Assembly: GCA_009775705.1 (NCBI GenBank)
Contig: VSQE01000058.1
Coordinates: 1-16,106 of the forward strand
DNA: 16,106 nt
Direction of reading: 5' to 3'
From: Prevotellamassilia sp.
GTDB taxonomy: Bacteria; Bacteroidota; Bacteroidia; Bacteroidales; Bacteroidaceae
The notes under the pieces were generated by a model. That model was given only the letters and a program-made list of their open reading frames with translations. It searched no databases and was not told the DNA's origin. Position numbers and translations under genes: made by a program. This document shows positions 7,519 through 15,153 of this stretch, piece by piece (position 1 is the first letter of the stretch; each line of letters starts with the position of its first letter).

Positions 7519-7549
7519 AAAAAAGGCTGCGCCTGTTTTGACGCAGCCC
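7519..7549 (-). terminator. Intrinsic terminator after the C69 dipeptidase gene
   Basis: The - strand reads GGCTGCG (7548-7542), a loop of ten bases, CGCAGCC (7531-7525) and then six T residues (7524-7519). The seven-pair GC-rich stem followed by a U-run lies 30 bp past the stop codon of the dipeptidase gene. It separates the serS-nadC-dipeptidase group from the thiamin operon. Confidence 0.85.
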
Positions 7550-7578
7550 TATAGTGTAATTTAAGGATAATCTTTCAT

Positions 7579-9243
7579 TCAAGGTACCAGATACTTGTCG
7601 CCGGTTTCGCGGATGATGATTTCCTTGTATCGCTCATCGAAGCCCGGGCGCAACGGGCGCTCTCCCAGGTTGTCGGGTGTACACAGGAAATGGCCGTTCT
7701 CTTCGGGTTTCACGGTCTGGTCGTTGTATTTCACAATCAGGTATTCACCCAGTTCTTTCCAAAGATTCAGCATGCTCTGCGCACATTCCACGGAGTAGTC
7801 TGTCAGGTATTTCCGGACTTGTTCGGGGGCCTCTGCACTGTATAGCTCGCCGGCTTTCTTTTCAATTTCAGACTGGCGGGCCGAATAGGAGTCCTGCAAT
7901 TCGTCGCGCACTGCTTTCAGGCTTGGGAATAGTTGTGAATAGCGCGGGTAGACCATATTGGCCACCCAGTTGCATACCCAGAAAGCCGATTTCCAGGAGA
8001 AAGTGACGGCATCGGCCGTTCCGTCCGCATAGCACTCGGGAACGCGGTCGGCACAGCAATAGACAGGGGTATAGGCCACCATGTTGGGATCGTCGTTGCC
8101 AAACCACAGGACACCGCCGATCTGGCGGGGCAGGGAGGCGCGCATCTGTGCCACGACCGTGAAGCCGGTCTGCTGGGTGGAAATAGGGCGTTCGTTGAAA
8201 TATTTTTTTCCTTTGTATTCCCATACCAGCGGTGTGGGGCGATAGGGGGCTCCATATACGCCGGCTCCGGCATCGTGCGTGATGTCGAAAGGAGTTCCCT
8301 CGTAATGATCCCGATTGCTGTCTATCACGTCGCGCAGCGAAAGGCGCTGCTTGGGTTTGAAGTAGAGGGGCATGGGCTCGGCGGAGCCTATGTGCTTCCC
8401 GTCTACGGAGTCAAGGTATTTGTCCATGCCTTCCACCCATTTGTTATAGAAACTCCATACGCGTGCCTCGCAAAAACGCACGGCGGAAAAATCTGCCGGA
8501 GCATAGGCGTCGGCGAAAGAGAAGTCGGCGTCCTTTCCGTTGAAATAGCCTTTTTTCCGGGCAAAACTGATGACATCTTTCGAGTACATGACGTTTTGCT
8601 TGTCCTTCATGTTGAAGCGGTGGATCCGGCTTTGGTTGGCGTGGGCCGCTATGCAGTCGTCTGGGATGCGGACCGCAACCCAGACGGCTCCTTTCTCGTT
8701 GCCTTTTCCGATCATTTCCATGATCCATACCTCCTCGGGATCGGCTATTGAGAAGGATTCACCTTCGCTGGCATACCCGTACTTCTCCACCAAAGAGGTC
8801 ATGACGCGGATGGCCTCGCGCGCCGTTCGGGCCCGTTGCAGCCCCAGTGCCATGAGACTTACGTAGTCTATCGTTCCGGTGGTGTCCGCCAGTTCGTGCC
8901 GTCCTCCGAAGGTGGTTTCGGTGATGGCCACCTGATACTCATTGATATTACCTATCACGGAATAGGTCTCTTCCGCTTCGGGTATTTCTCCGAGATAATG
9001 GTTGGTGTCGCCGTCCACGATGCGCCGCATGGCTCCTTTGGGATGGCGGGCTGCCGGATAATAGAGCAGACGGCCGTACATGCCGTAGTCGTCTGCGTTG
9101 TAGGTGATGAACGTGGAGCCGTCGGACGAAGCGTTCTTTCCTACGAGAAAACTGGTGCAGGCGTCGGCATCCGTCATAGCGGCTGTCCATGCCGACAGGG
9201 TCAGAAGGGCCGCCGCGATTTTGTTTGTTAATGTATTCTTCAT
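7579..9243 (-). CDS. Secreted C69-family dipeptidase (Ntn hydrolase)
   Basis: A 554-aa protein with an N-terminal signal peptide (MKNTLTNKIAAALLTLSAWTAAM) that would expose Cys29 in DADA/CTSFLVGKNAS. In the C69 family this N-terminal Cys, freed by processing, is the nucleophile that cleaves dipeptides. Other family blocks are DGSTFITYNADDYG, ANQSRIHRF, SYSARQSEIEKKA and the EGTPFDIT region; length and layout fit Bacteroidetes members. I chose ATG 9243 because it begins a good signal peptide; the frame is open further upstream, to 9336, but that part overlaps nadC. It starts 14 bp after nadC, so co-transcription is likely. The enzyme probably acts in the periplasm on peptides taken up as nutrients. 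Confidence 0.92.
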   Translation of the reverse strand: MKNTLTNKIAAALLTLSAWTAAMTDADACTSFLVGKNASSDGSTFITYNADDYGMYGRLLYYPAARHPKGAMRRIVDGDTNHYLGEIPEAEETYSVIGNINEYQVAITETTFGGRHELADTTGTIDYVSLMALGLQRARTAREAIRVMTSLVEKYGYASEGESFSIADPEEVWIMEMIGKGNEKGAVWVAVRIPDDCIAAHANQSRIHRFNMKDKQNVMYSKDVISFARKKGYFNGKDADFSFADAYAPADFSAVRFCEARVWSFYNKWVEGMDKYLDSVDGKHIGSAEPMPLYFKPKQRLSLRDVIDSNRDHYEGTPFDITHDAGAGVYGAPYRPTPLVWEYKGKKYFNERPISTQQTGFTVVAQMRASLPRQIGGVLWFGNDDPNMVAYTPVYCCADRVPECYADGTADAVTFSWKSAFWVCNWVANMVYPRYSQLFPSLKAVRDELQDSYSARQSEIEKKAGELYSAEAPEQVRKYLTDYSVECAQSMLNLWKELGEYLIVKYNDQTVKPEENGHFLCTPDNLGERPLRPGFDERYKEIIIRETGDKYLVP

Positions 9244-9257
9244 ATTGTCCTTTTTGC

Positions 9258-10106
9258 TTAGCAGGCCTTGAAAGACATGTCCAGTCCTTTTACGGAATGG
9301 GTCAGGGCACCGACAGAGATATAGTCTACGCCGCATTCCGCATATTCCCGCATGGTGTCGATGGTAATGCCTCCGCTGGATTCGATTTCAAATTTCCCGC
9401 CGATCATTTCCACAGCTTTGCGTGTATTCTCTACGGAGAAGTTGTCCAGCATGATGCGGTCCGCTCCCCCATGTTCCATTACCTGGCGTATCTCGTCGAA
9501 GGACCGGACTTCTATTTCCACTTTCAGGTTCAGGTTTTTCTCTTTCTGGTAGGCGGCGCAGCGGTCAAGAGCGTTGGCGATGCCTCCGCAGAAGTCCACG
9601 TGGTTGTCCTTCAGCAGAATCATGTCGAACAGGCCGATGCGATGGTTCACGCCGCCACCTATCTTGACGGCTTCCTTTTCGAGCATTCTCATGCCGGGAG
9701 TAGTCTTCCGGGTATCCAGCACGCGCGTGCGGGTTCCTTGCAAACGTTCCACATATCGTGCGGTCATGGTAGCAATGCCGCTCATGCGCTGCATCACGTT
9801 GAGCATCAGACGCTCCGTCTGCAAAAGGCTTCTGACTTTTCCGCTGACTACCATTGCCACATCTCCGGGCTTTACGCGGGTACCGTCCTCAATGAGGACT
9901 TCAACCTGCATCGAGGGGTCGAAACGGTGGAATATCTCTTTGGCGATACGGATGCCGGCCAGGATTCCGTCTTCCTTGATGAGCAGTCTGGATTTTCCCA
10001 TGACATCCTCGGGGATGCAACAAAGGGTGGTATGGTCGCCGTCGCCGATGTCTTCGGAAAAAGCCAGGTCTATCAGTTGGTCGTTCAGTTCGTCTACTGT
10101 GTACAT
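9258..10106 (-). CDS. nadC: Nicotinate-nucleotide pyrophosphorylase (carboxylating) NadC
   Basis: A 282-aa enzyme that converts quinolinate and PRPP to nicotinate mononucleotide in de novo NAD synthesis. Typical blocks are EDIGDGDHTT near the N-terminus, ERLMLNVMQRMSGIAT, the substrate-binding DTRKTTPGMRMLEKEAVKIGGGVNHR with its Arg/Lys/His residues, LLKDNHV, EVEVRSF-like EIEVRSF, IMLDNF, and SSGGI followed by GVDYISVGALTHS. The length is usual. It lies 116 bp after serS, with no clear -7 box in between, and 14 bp before the dipeptidase gene. nadA and nadB are not in this window. Confidence 0.96.
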   Translation of the reverse strand: MYTVDELNDQLIDLAFSEDIGDGDHTTLCCIPEDVMGKSRLLIKEDGILAGIRIAKEIFHRFDPSMQVEVLIEDGTRVKPGDVAMVVSGKVRSLLQTERLMLNVMQRMSGIATMTARYVERLQGTRTRVLDTRKTTPGMRMLEKEAVKIGGGVNHRIGLFDMILLKDNHVDFCGGIANALDRCAAYQKEKNLNLKVEIEVRSFDEIRQVMEHGGADRIMLDNFSVENTRKAVEMIGGKFEIESSGGITIDTMREYAECGVDYISVGALTHSVKGLDMSFKAC

Positions 10107-10149
10107 ATTTGTCTTGTCGTTGAATGTTAATACTATCGGTCATATATGG

Positions 10150-10182
10150 AAACGGCTCTCGGTGTTTCAGCGAGAACCGTTT
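10150..10182 (-). terminator. Hairpin after serS, possible weak terminator
   Basis: The - strand reads AAACGGTTCTCG, a nine-base loop, then CGAGAGCCGTTT: twelve pairs including one G-U. The stem ends in TTT and then CCATATAT, so the U-tract is short. It lies about 40 bp past the serS stop. It may reduce, not fully block, read-through into nadC. Confidence 0.55.
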
Positions 10183-10222
10183 GAATCTTGTCCGGGTGCT
10201 CCGTTCTCTCAGAAAATCCGGG

Positions 10223-11500
10223 TCATCGAATCATGTCGCATCCCATGTACGGCTGCAAGGCTTTGGGAATGCGTATTCCTTCGGGAGTCTGGAAATCTTC
10301 GAGCAGGGCGGCCACGATGCGCGGCAGGGCCAGCGCGGAACCGTTGAGCGTGTGGCACAACTGGATCTTTTTGTCGGCGTTCTTGTAACGGCATTGCAGG
10401 CGGTTGGCCTGATAGCTGTCGAAATTGGAGACCGAAGACACCTCCAGCCAGCGGTGCTGTGCCTCGCTGTATACTTCAAAGTCATAGCACAAGGCTGCGG
10501 TGAAGCTCATGTCGCCGCCGCAGAGACGGAGTATGCGGTAGGGCAGTTCAAGTTTCTGAAGCAGTCCTTCCACATGGGCCAGCATCTCCTCGTGTGATTC
10601 GCGGGAATGTTCGGGAGTGTCGATGCGTACGATCTCGATTTTTGAAAATTCGTGCAGACGGTTCAGGCCGCGCACATCCTTGCCGTAGGAGCCGGCTTCG
10701 CGGCGGAAGCATTGTGTGTAGGCACAGTTCTTGACGGGCAGGTCTTTTTCGTTAAGGATGACATCGCGATAGATGTTGGTTACAGGAACTTCGGCCGTGG
10801 GGATCAGATAAAGATCGTCCGCCTCGGCATGGTACATCTGTCCTTCCTTGTCCGGCAACTGGCCCGTTCCGTATCCCGAAGCGGCATTCACTACCGTGGG
10901 AGGCATGATCTCGGTATAGCCGGCCGCACGGGCTTCGTCCAGGAAGAAATTGATGAGGGCCCGTTGCAGGCGGGCACCCATGCCAATGTATACAGGGAAT
11001 CCGGCTCCGCTGATTTTTACGCCCAAATCAAAGTCTATCAGATTGTATTTCTTAGCCAGTTCCCAGTGGGGCAATGCTTCCGAGGGGAGATCCTCGGCGG
11101 CAGGTCCTCCGGTTTTCACGACCTGATTCTCCTCGGCAGTTCTTCCTTCGGGAACGAGGTCGTAGGGAACATTGGGGATGGTATAGAGCAGTTGCTTGCG
11201 TTCTTCCTCGGCATTCTTCACCTCTTCTTCAAGCACTTTCGTCTGTTCCTTTATCTCAGACACGCGTTTCTTTACTGTCTCGGCCTCTTCCTGTCGCTTT
11301 TCCTTCATCAATGCACCGATGCTTTTGGAGAGGGAGTTGATTTCTGAAAGCAGTCTGTCGCGTTCGGCCTGGGCGGCTTTGCGTTTATTGTCAATGGCAA
11401 GTACGCTTTCGATGGCTTTGCGCGCACCTTCAAAATGTTTTTTTTCCAAGCCGCGGATAACGGCTTCTTTGTCATCTGTGATTTGTTTGATTGTCAGCAT
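10223..11500 (-). CDS. serS: Seryl-tRNA synthetase
   Basis: A 425-aa class II synthetase that charges tRNA-Ser. It starts with the MLTIKQI strand and a long two-helix coiled-coil arm (about residues 28-105, rich in Glu, Lys and Leu) that grips the tRNA. The catalytic domain follows, with the TEIMPPTVVNAAS motif 1 region, LIPTAEVPVTN (serine site), motif 2 FRREAGSYGKDVRGLNRLHEF, and motif 3 NGSALALPRIVAALLE near the end, then TPEGIRIPKAL. I chose ATG 11500 because MLTIKQI is the standard SerRS start; ten extra codons upstream are open but cover the promoter-leader region. It diverges from the HD gene and is probably the first gene of serS-nadC-dipeptidase. Confidence 0.97.
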   Translation of the reverse strand: MLTIKQITDDKEAVIRGLEKKHFEGARKAIESVLAIDNKRKAAQAERDRLLSEINSLSKSIGALMKEKRQEEAETVKKRVSEIKEQTKVLEEEVKNAEEERKQLLYTIPNVPYDLVPEGRTAEENQVVKTGGPAAEDLPSEALPHWELAKKYNLIDFDLGVKISGAGFPVYIGMGARLQRALINFFLDEARAAGYTEIMPPTVVNAASGYGTGQLPDKEGQMYHAEADDLYLIPTAEVPVTNIYRDVILNEKDLPVKNCAYTQCFRREAGSYGKDVRGLNRLHEFSKIEIVRIDTPEHSRESHEEMLAHVEGLLQKLELPYRILRLCGGDMSFTAALCYDFEVYSEAQHRWLEVSSVSNFDSYQANRLQCRYKNADKKIQLCHTLNGSALALPRIVAALLEDFQTPEGIRIPKALQPYMGCDMIR

Positions 11501-11527
11501 GTCAGTCTTGCTTTTTAATGATAGGGA

Positions 11528-11535
11528 CAAAAGTA
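11528..11535 (-). promoter_or_regulatory. -7 promoter box for serS
   Basis: TACTTTTG on the - strand fits TAnnTTTG and is 27 bp upstream of the serS start codon. No convincing -33 box is visible. Confidence 0.6.
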
Positions 11536-11557
11536 CACATTTATTTTCAGAATTTAC

Positions 11558-11565
11558 TAATTTTG
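11558..11565 (+). promoter_or_regulatory. -7 promoter box for the HD-domain gene
   Basis: TAATTTTG on the + strand fits TAnnTTTG and is 39 bp upstream of ATG 11605. A weak TTTA lies at the -33 distance. Together with the serS box it forms a compact divergent promoter region of about 100 bp. Confidence 0.6.
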
Positions 11566-11604
11566 TTGCCGAAAGTACCTGATCTGATTTATTCTTGAAA
11601 AAAT

Positions 11605-12825
11605 ATGTATTCCGACCGATTGATCATCAACGACCCTGTATATGGCTTTATCCCGGTACCCCGCGGTTTGCTGGCAGACATTCTTGCGCATCCCTTTTTT
11701 CAACGTATGGACCGTATCCGTCAGCTCGGAATGTCCGCTACGGTCTATCCGGGCGCTCAACACACCCGCAAGCAGCATTCCCTGGGGGCTTTCCATCTGA
11801 TGCAGGAGGCTTTTATCACATTGACGGAAAAGGGCGTTTTTCTGTTTGATTCCGAGAAGGAAGGTGCCTTGGCGTCAATCCTTCTTCACGATGTGGGGCA
11901 CGGACCCTATTCCCATGTCTTGGAGAAGGTCCTGATCCGGGACATCTCGCACGAGGATATTTCTCTTCTGATGATGGAACGCATCAACGCCGAGATGCGT
12001 GGAGCATTGAATCTGGCGATAAAGATTTTTACGGACGGATACCATAAGCGTTTCATACACGATCTGATTTGCAGCCAGCTGGATGTAGACCGGCTGGACT
12101 ATCTCTGCCGGGACAGTTTCTATACGGGTGTCCGCGAGGGAAACATCGGTGCGGCAAGGCTCATCCGCACCATGAATGTCGCGGACGACCGCATCGTCAT
12201 TGATGCCAAAGGCCTTTATTCGGTGGAGAATTACCTGATGGCCCGTCGATTGATGTACTGGCAGGTTTATCTGCACAAGACGGTAGTCTCGGCCGAAGAG
12301 GTGCTGAGATCAGCCCTGAAAAGGGCCAAATATCTGTCCTCTCAGGGCGAGACGGTATTCTGTTCGCCGGCTTTGCGTTATTTCCTGTACAATGATGTTG
12401 ACTCTTTTTCTTTCCGTGAAAGTACCGGACTGGATTATTACGCTCAGTTGGATGACAGTGATATTCTCTGTGCCCTGAAAGTATGGCAGCGGCATCCGGA
12501 CAAGATATTGAGTACGTTGTCATCCGGTTTCATCAACCGCCGTCTGTTCAAAGTGGACATTTATGACAGTGACATTCCGGAGGAACTGATGGGGGAACAC
12601 AAGTCTGAGATTGCCCGGGAGATGGGTATTCCGGTAGAAGATGCAGACTATTTTGTTACTACCCGGACTGTGAAGAATGAAATGTATAGTGTTTCGAGTG
12701 AAGGTATCGGAATTCTTGCGCCGGATGGCAGTGTACACGACATTGCCGGTCTTTCCCATATCGTGCGTGAGGAAGTTCGGGATCTGCCGGACAAGAAAGT
12801 ATATGTGTTCCGGCAAAGAGTCTGA
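11605..12825 (+). CDS. HD-superfamily phosphohydrolase (dGTPase-like)
   Basis: A 406-aa protein of the HD family that resembles dNTP triphosphohydrolases and is found widely in Bacteroidetes as a conserved hypothetical phosphohydrolase. Metal-binding residues are visible: His58 in TRKQHSLG, the doublet His95-Asp96 in LLHDVGHGPYSH, and Asp residues in SQLDVDRLDYLCRD at about 158-170. The N-terminal RMDRIRQLG segment is also typical. The substrate is unknown; nucleotides are the most likely. Its ATG follows an A-rich leader and a -7 box. Downstream there is no clear terminator, only a weak hairpin (12856-12870) and an array of dyads. Confidence 0.88.
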   Translation: MYSDRLIINDPVYGFIPVPRGLLADILAHPFFQRMDRIRQLGMSATVYPGAQHTRKQHSLGAFHLMQEAFITLTEKGVFLFDSEKEGALASILLHDVGHGPYSHVLEKVLIRDISHEDISLLMMERINAEMRGALNLAIKIFTDGYHKRFIHDLICSQLDVDRLDYLCRDSFYTGVREGNIGAARLIRTMNVADDRIVIDAKGLYSVENYLMARRLMYWQVYLHKTVVSAEEVLRSALKRAKYLSSQGETVFCSPALRYFLYNDVDSFSFRESTGLDYYAQLDDSDILCALKVWQRHPDKILSTLSSGFINRRLFKVDIYDSDIPEELMGEHKSEIAREMGIPVEDADYFVTTRTVKNEMYSVSSEGIGILAPDGSVHDIAGLSHIVREEVRDLPDKKVYVFRQRV

Positions 12826-12950
12826 TTTGTTCTTCCTGTTTTTGATATCCAGTCAATCCCAACGAGGGATAACCTGAACTGGGGAAACTTTCGGCAGGGT
12901 GGGATATTCTCCGGGCAGTCAATCGAAGTCGGGGCGATACAGTCAGGATT

Positions 12951-13011
12951 TTTTACAAGGCGTGTAAAAAGTTTTACAAGGCATGTAAAAACTTTTACAA
13001 CGGGTGTAAAA
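12951..13011. repeat. Three tandem 19-bp dyads at a 21-bp period
   Basis: The dyad TTTTACA-N5-TGTAAAA occurs three times, starting at 12951, 12972 and 12993. The half-sites are identical in all three copies; the five central bases are AGGCG, AGGCA and ACGGG. Copies are separated by AG and AC, giving an exact 21-bp period (two helical turns). Each copy could form a short 7-bp AT-rich hairpin or bind a dimeric protein. Confidence 0.9.
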
Positions 13012-13056
13012 AACGGGCAATGAATTGCTTCTTTGTTGCAGGAGAATCTTTCATTG

Positions 13057-13096
13057 AAAAATCCGGCAGTCCTTTCTTGTTGAAAGAACTGCCGGA
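13057..13096 (-). terminator. Intrinsic terminator after the lipoprotein gene
   Basis: On the - strand TCCGGCAGT, one mismatch, CTTTC, a five-base loop, GAAAG, and ACTGCCGGA form a long stem (9 + 5 pairs) followed by five T residues (13061-13057). It lies 32 bp past the stop codon of the lipoprotein gene and closes that operon. Confidence 0.88.
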
Positions 13097-13128
13097 CCAT
13101 TTGGTGTGTGCTTTGCAATTATCGGTTG

Positions 13129-14343
13129 TTATTGTTTGGAGCCGCCTCCCGTATGCTGACGGTTGGAGGTTGCTACGGCGATGGTAACGTCACCGTATTG
13201 TGTTCCGCTGACACTTTTCTCGCCGACAGATGCGGTGACTGTATTGATCTGCTGGACACCGGAAATCTGGAGTTTGGTACCGACGGGAAGCGTTACATTC
13301 ATGGGATAGTTTCCGGTAGTGGTATAGGAAGCGGCACCGAAGCGGCGTGCCAATGTTTCAATAAGCAGGGCGGTGAATACTGTCGTGCCTTCGGTGCTGA
13401 CGTTCATACCTATCTGATACTCATAGGAAGCTGTGCCCACATACATGTCATTGTTTCCGTAAAGGTTGTCCCATACATTCTGGCGGAAGGCTATGGGGGC
13501 GTTACTGCTTTTGATTTCGAAGTTGATGGTGGCGAACAGTCCGTAGGACGTAAATTCATCGGCCGAAACAATAACCTTGCCCTCTTCCATGCGGACGGGA
13601 ACATCCACCCATTGTCCGTTGGAATACTTCTGGGCTTTCACTTCGGTAGTGGTTGCTTCATCCACATTGAATGTGAGGTCCATGGGGTGGTCAATTCTGA
13701 CTGTCGGGTCCGAACAACTCAGTTTAGCACCCAATACGAGAGTTTTCTCCGTGGCGGACGAAGCCCTGAAGAGGCCTTTGACGGCCCGGACGGCTTCGGA
13801 TTCAGAGTAGATGGGAGAAACCTCGATGGTGGCCTCTTTGTTCAAAGAGGTGGCGGGAACTTCCACTTCCACGGGGATTTCCGCCAGTTTGTTGGTGGCA
13901 AGTGCCTCGGTCACAACTTCTCCTTCACCGCCTTCGGTGCCTACTTCAATATTGGTTACGGACTCCTCGCTGGCAAGCATTACGTTCCATACCACATTTT
14001 TTCCGTTGCCGGCCTCAGTTACTTCTACCGAAGTTTCCTGAGATATCTTGCCTTCGGCGGTTACTTTGAGGCTGTAAGTGCCCACTGCCACATTTTCAAA
14101 AACAAAATATCCGTTTTCATCCGTTGTGGCTGTTGCGTCGGCGGTACCGCCCATGGTCACGGTTGCTCCGGATATACCCAGACCGTCAATGCCGGCAATT
14201 GAACCGCTGATGTTGTGGACAGCAGCTACAACGGGAGGGGTTACATTCCCGTAATCCGGATCTTCGTCACAGCAAGAACTTACGCCGAATGTCAGCGCAG
14301 CTCCAAGGAGCGCAGATGCTCCGATTCTCAAGTAATTTTTCAT
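13129..14343 (-). CDS. Surface lipoprotein with carboxypeptidase-regulatory-like domain
   Basis: A 404-aa protein with a lipoprotein signal peptide: Lys-Asn-Tyr-Leu-Arg start, hydrophobic core, and lipobox VSSC with Cys24 as the lipid site. The next residues, CDEDPD, are acidic, like the export signal that sends Bacteroidetes lipoproteins to the cell surface. A carboxypeptidase-regulatory-like beta sandwich follows at about 42-124 (ISGSIAGIDGLGISGATVTM, TDENGYFVFENVAVGTYSLKV). The middle part (about 155-285) has ZU5-like or Ig-like strands (VEVPATSLNKEATIEVSPI, KVIVSADEFTSYGLF). The C-terminal part is of no family I recognise and ends in HTGGGSKQ. It is 39 bp after the YjbH-like genes and likely co-transcribed, suggesting a shared cell-envelope role. 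No enzyme motif is visible. Confidence 0.8.
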   Translation of the reverse strand: MKNYLRIGASALLGAALTFGVSSCCDEDPDYGNVTPPVVAAVHNISGSIAGIDGLGISGATVTMGGTADATATTDENGYFVFENVAVGTYSLKVTAEGKISQETSVEVTEAGNGKNVVWNVMLASEESVTNIEVGTEGGEGEVVTEALATNKLAEIPVEVEVPATSLNKEATIEVSPIYSESEAVRAVKGLFRASSATEKTLVLGAKLSCSDPTVRIDHPMDLTFNVDEATTTEVKAQKYSNGQWVDVPVRMEEGKVIVSADEFTSYGLFATINFEIKSSNAPIAFRQNVWDNLYGNNDMYVGTASYEYQIGMNVSTEGTTVFTALLIETLARRFGAASYTTTGNYPMNVTLPVGTKLQISGVQQINTVTASVGEKSVSGTQYGDVTIAVATSNRQHTGGGSKQ

Positions 14344-14382
14344 TCTTTATAAATTTTAATAAAACATAAATAGTTATCTGTT

Positions 14383-15153
14383 CTAAAATAGATTCATCTG
14401 GAAGCAGATTCCTCCTGACATATATGTCCCGTTCTGTAGGATTGTTTGCAAAAACAGGTGTTTCCACAGCAGACAGTCAGCTCCTACATTTATTTCGTTG
14501 CCGGTATATTCTGCGATGGCGCGCAAGAAGGGCACCCATTTGGGTTGCCAGGTCACACCGCCTGTCATCCCTCCCCATTTCTCACTGAAATACTCTACCG
14601 GGCTGTAACGGTAAGCCAGATGAACGCCTATGTCATGTCCCGAAGGTTTGAAATGTTTGGTAGCAGCAATGTAGTAGTTTCTGAAATAGGCGGCATTGGG
14701 AATGGATGCGGAGTAGCTCTGGGTGGGAGTTGTCAGGAAGTCGTTTGCCCCGATTGCAATGGCCGGCCACCAGGGTCCTTCGCGCAAAGGATTGATCTTG
14801 ATGGAAAAATATCTGTCTTTCTGGTTGAATTTAGGCTGGTCGTGCCCTTCGGCCAAAGTCTTGAGCAATGTGAACGTATAGCCTATTTCTATCCAGCGGA
14901 AAGGAGTCGCCGACAGATAAAAGTCTGCCGTATGATACATCTTTCCCTCGTATTGAAACAAAGTGCTGCCGTTATGCTCCGGAAGAAAATGCTTGTTGAG
15001 GAAGTAGCTCCCGATTCTTACATCTCCTTCTTGCCCCATGTCTGCGCAGGGAGTATGGATTAGTCCGGACATACCGGTATATAGTTGTGCGGATGCCGGT
15101 ATGGATAGAAGAAAGATACGGACAAATAGGAAAATAAGGATGCGGAGTTTCAT
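14383..15153 (-). CDS. YjbH-like outer-membrane protein, N-terminal-half type
   Basis: A 256-aa protein with a clear signal peptide (MKLRILIFLFVRIFLLSIPASA, cleavage before Gln23). The mature start, LYTGMSGLIHTPCADMGQEGDVRIG, resembles the start of YjbH proteins, which are outer-membrane proteins linked to exopolysaccharide in E. coli. Alternating strands follow (IEIGYTFTLLK, RYFSIKINPL, WPAIAIGANDF, YYIAATKHF, HDIGVHLAYRY), ending in the aromatic MNLF expected of a barrel C-terminus. I chose ATG 15153 because it begins the signal peptide and has AGGAGG 8-13 bp upstream; the frame stays open to 15741 but that part is antisense-like shadow of the upstream gene. The start overlaps the upstream stop by 4 bp (ATGA), which implies coupled translation. 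Confidence 0.8.
   Translation of the reverse strand: MKLRILIFLFVRIFLLSIPASAQLYTGMSGLIHTPCADMGQEGDVRIGSYFLNKHFLPEHNGSTLFQYEGKMYHTADFYLSATPFRWIEIGYTFTLLKTLAEGHDQPKFNQKDRYFSIKINPLREGPWWPAIAIGANDFLTTPTQSYSASIPNAAYFRNYYIAATKHFKPSGHDIGVHLAYRYSPVEYFSEKWGGMTGGVTWQPKWVPFLRAIAEYTGNEINVGADCLLWKHLFLQTILQNGTYMSGGICFQMNLF

Larger units (their letters stand above)
12826..13128. other. 303-bp convergent intergenic region
   Basis: No credible gene is seen here. From left to right it contains a weak hairpin ATCCC-AACGA-GGGAT (12856-12870) nested in a longer CCAGT/ACTGG repeat, a plain stretch, the triple dyad array (12951-13011), and the terminator of the lipoprotein gene (13057-13096). Confidence 0.7.

Noticed and set aside
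9244..9336. Upstream extension of the C69 dipeptidase
   Set aside because: It would overlap the end of nadC and place 31 basic, Cys-containing residues before a complete signal peptide.
12951..13011. Short CRISPR array
   Set aside because: The repeated parts are 7-bp arms of a dyad with 5-bp centres and a 21-bp period; there are no 25-40 bp repeats with spacers, and no cas genes.
13108..14202. Long open frame on the + strand over the lipoprotein gene
   Set aside because: It is antisense to a gene with a clear lipoprotein signal and recognisable domain; its protein is rich in Gly, His and Cys with no known motif.
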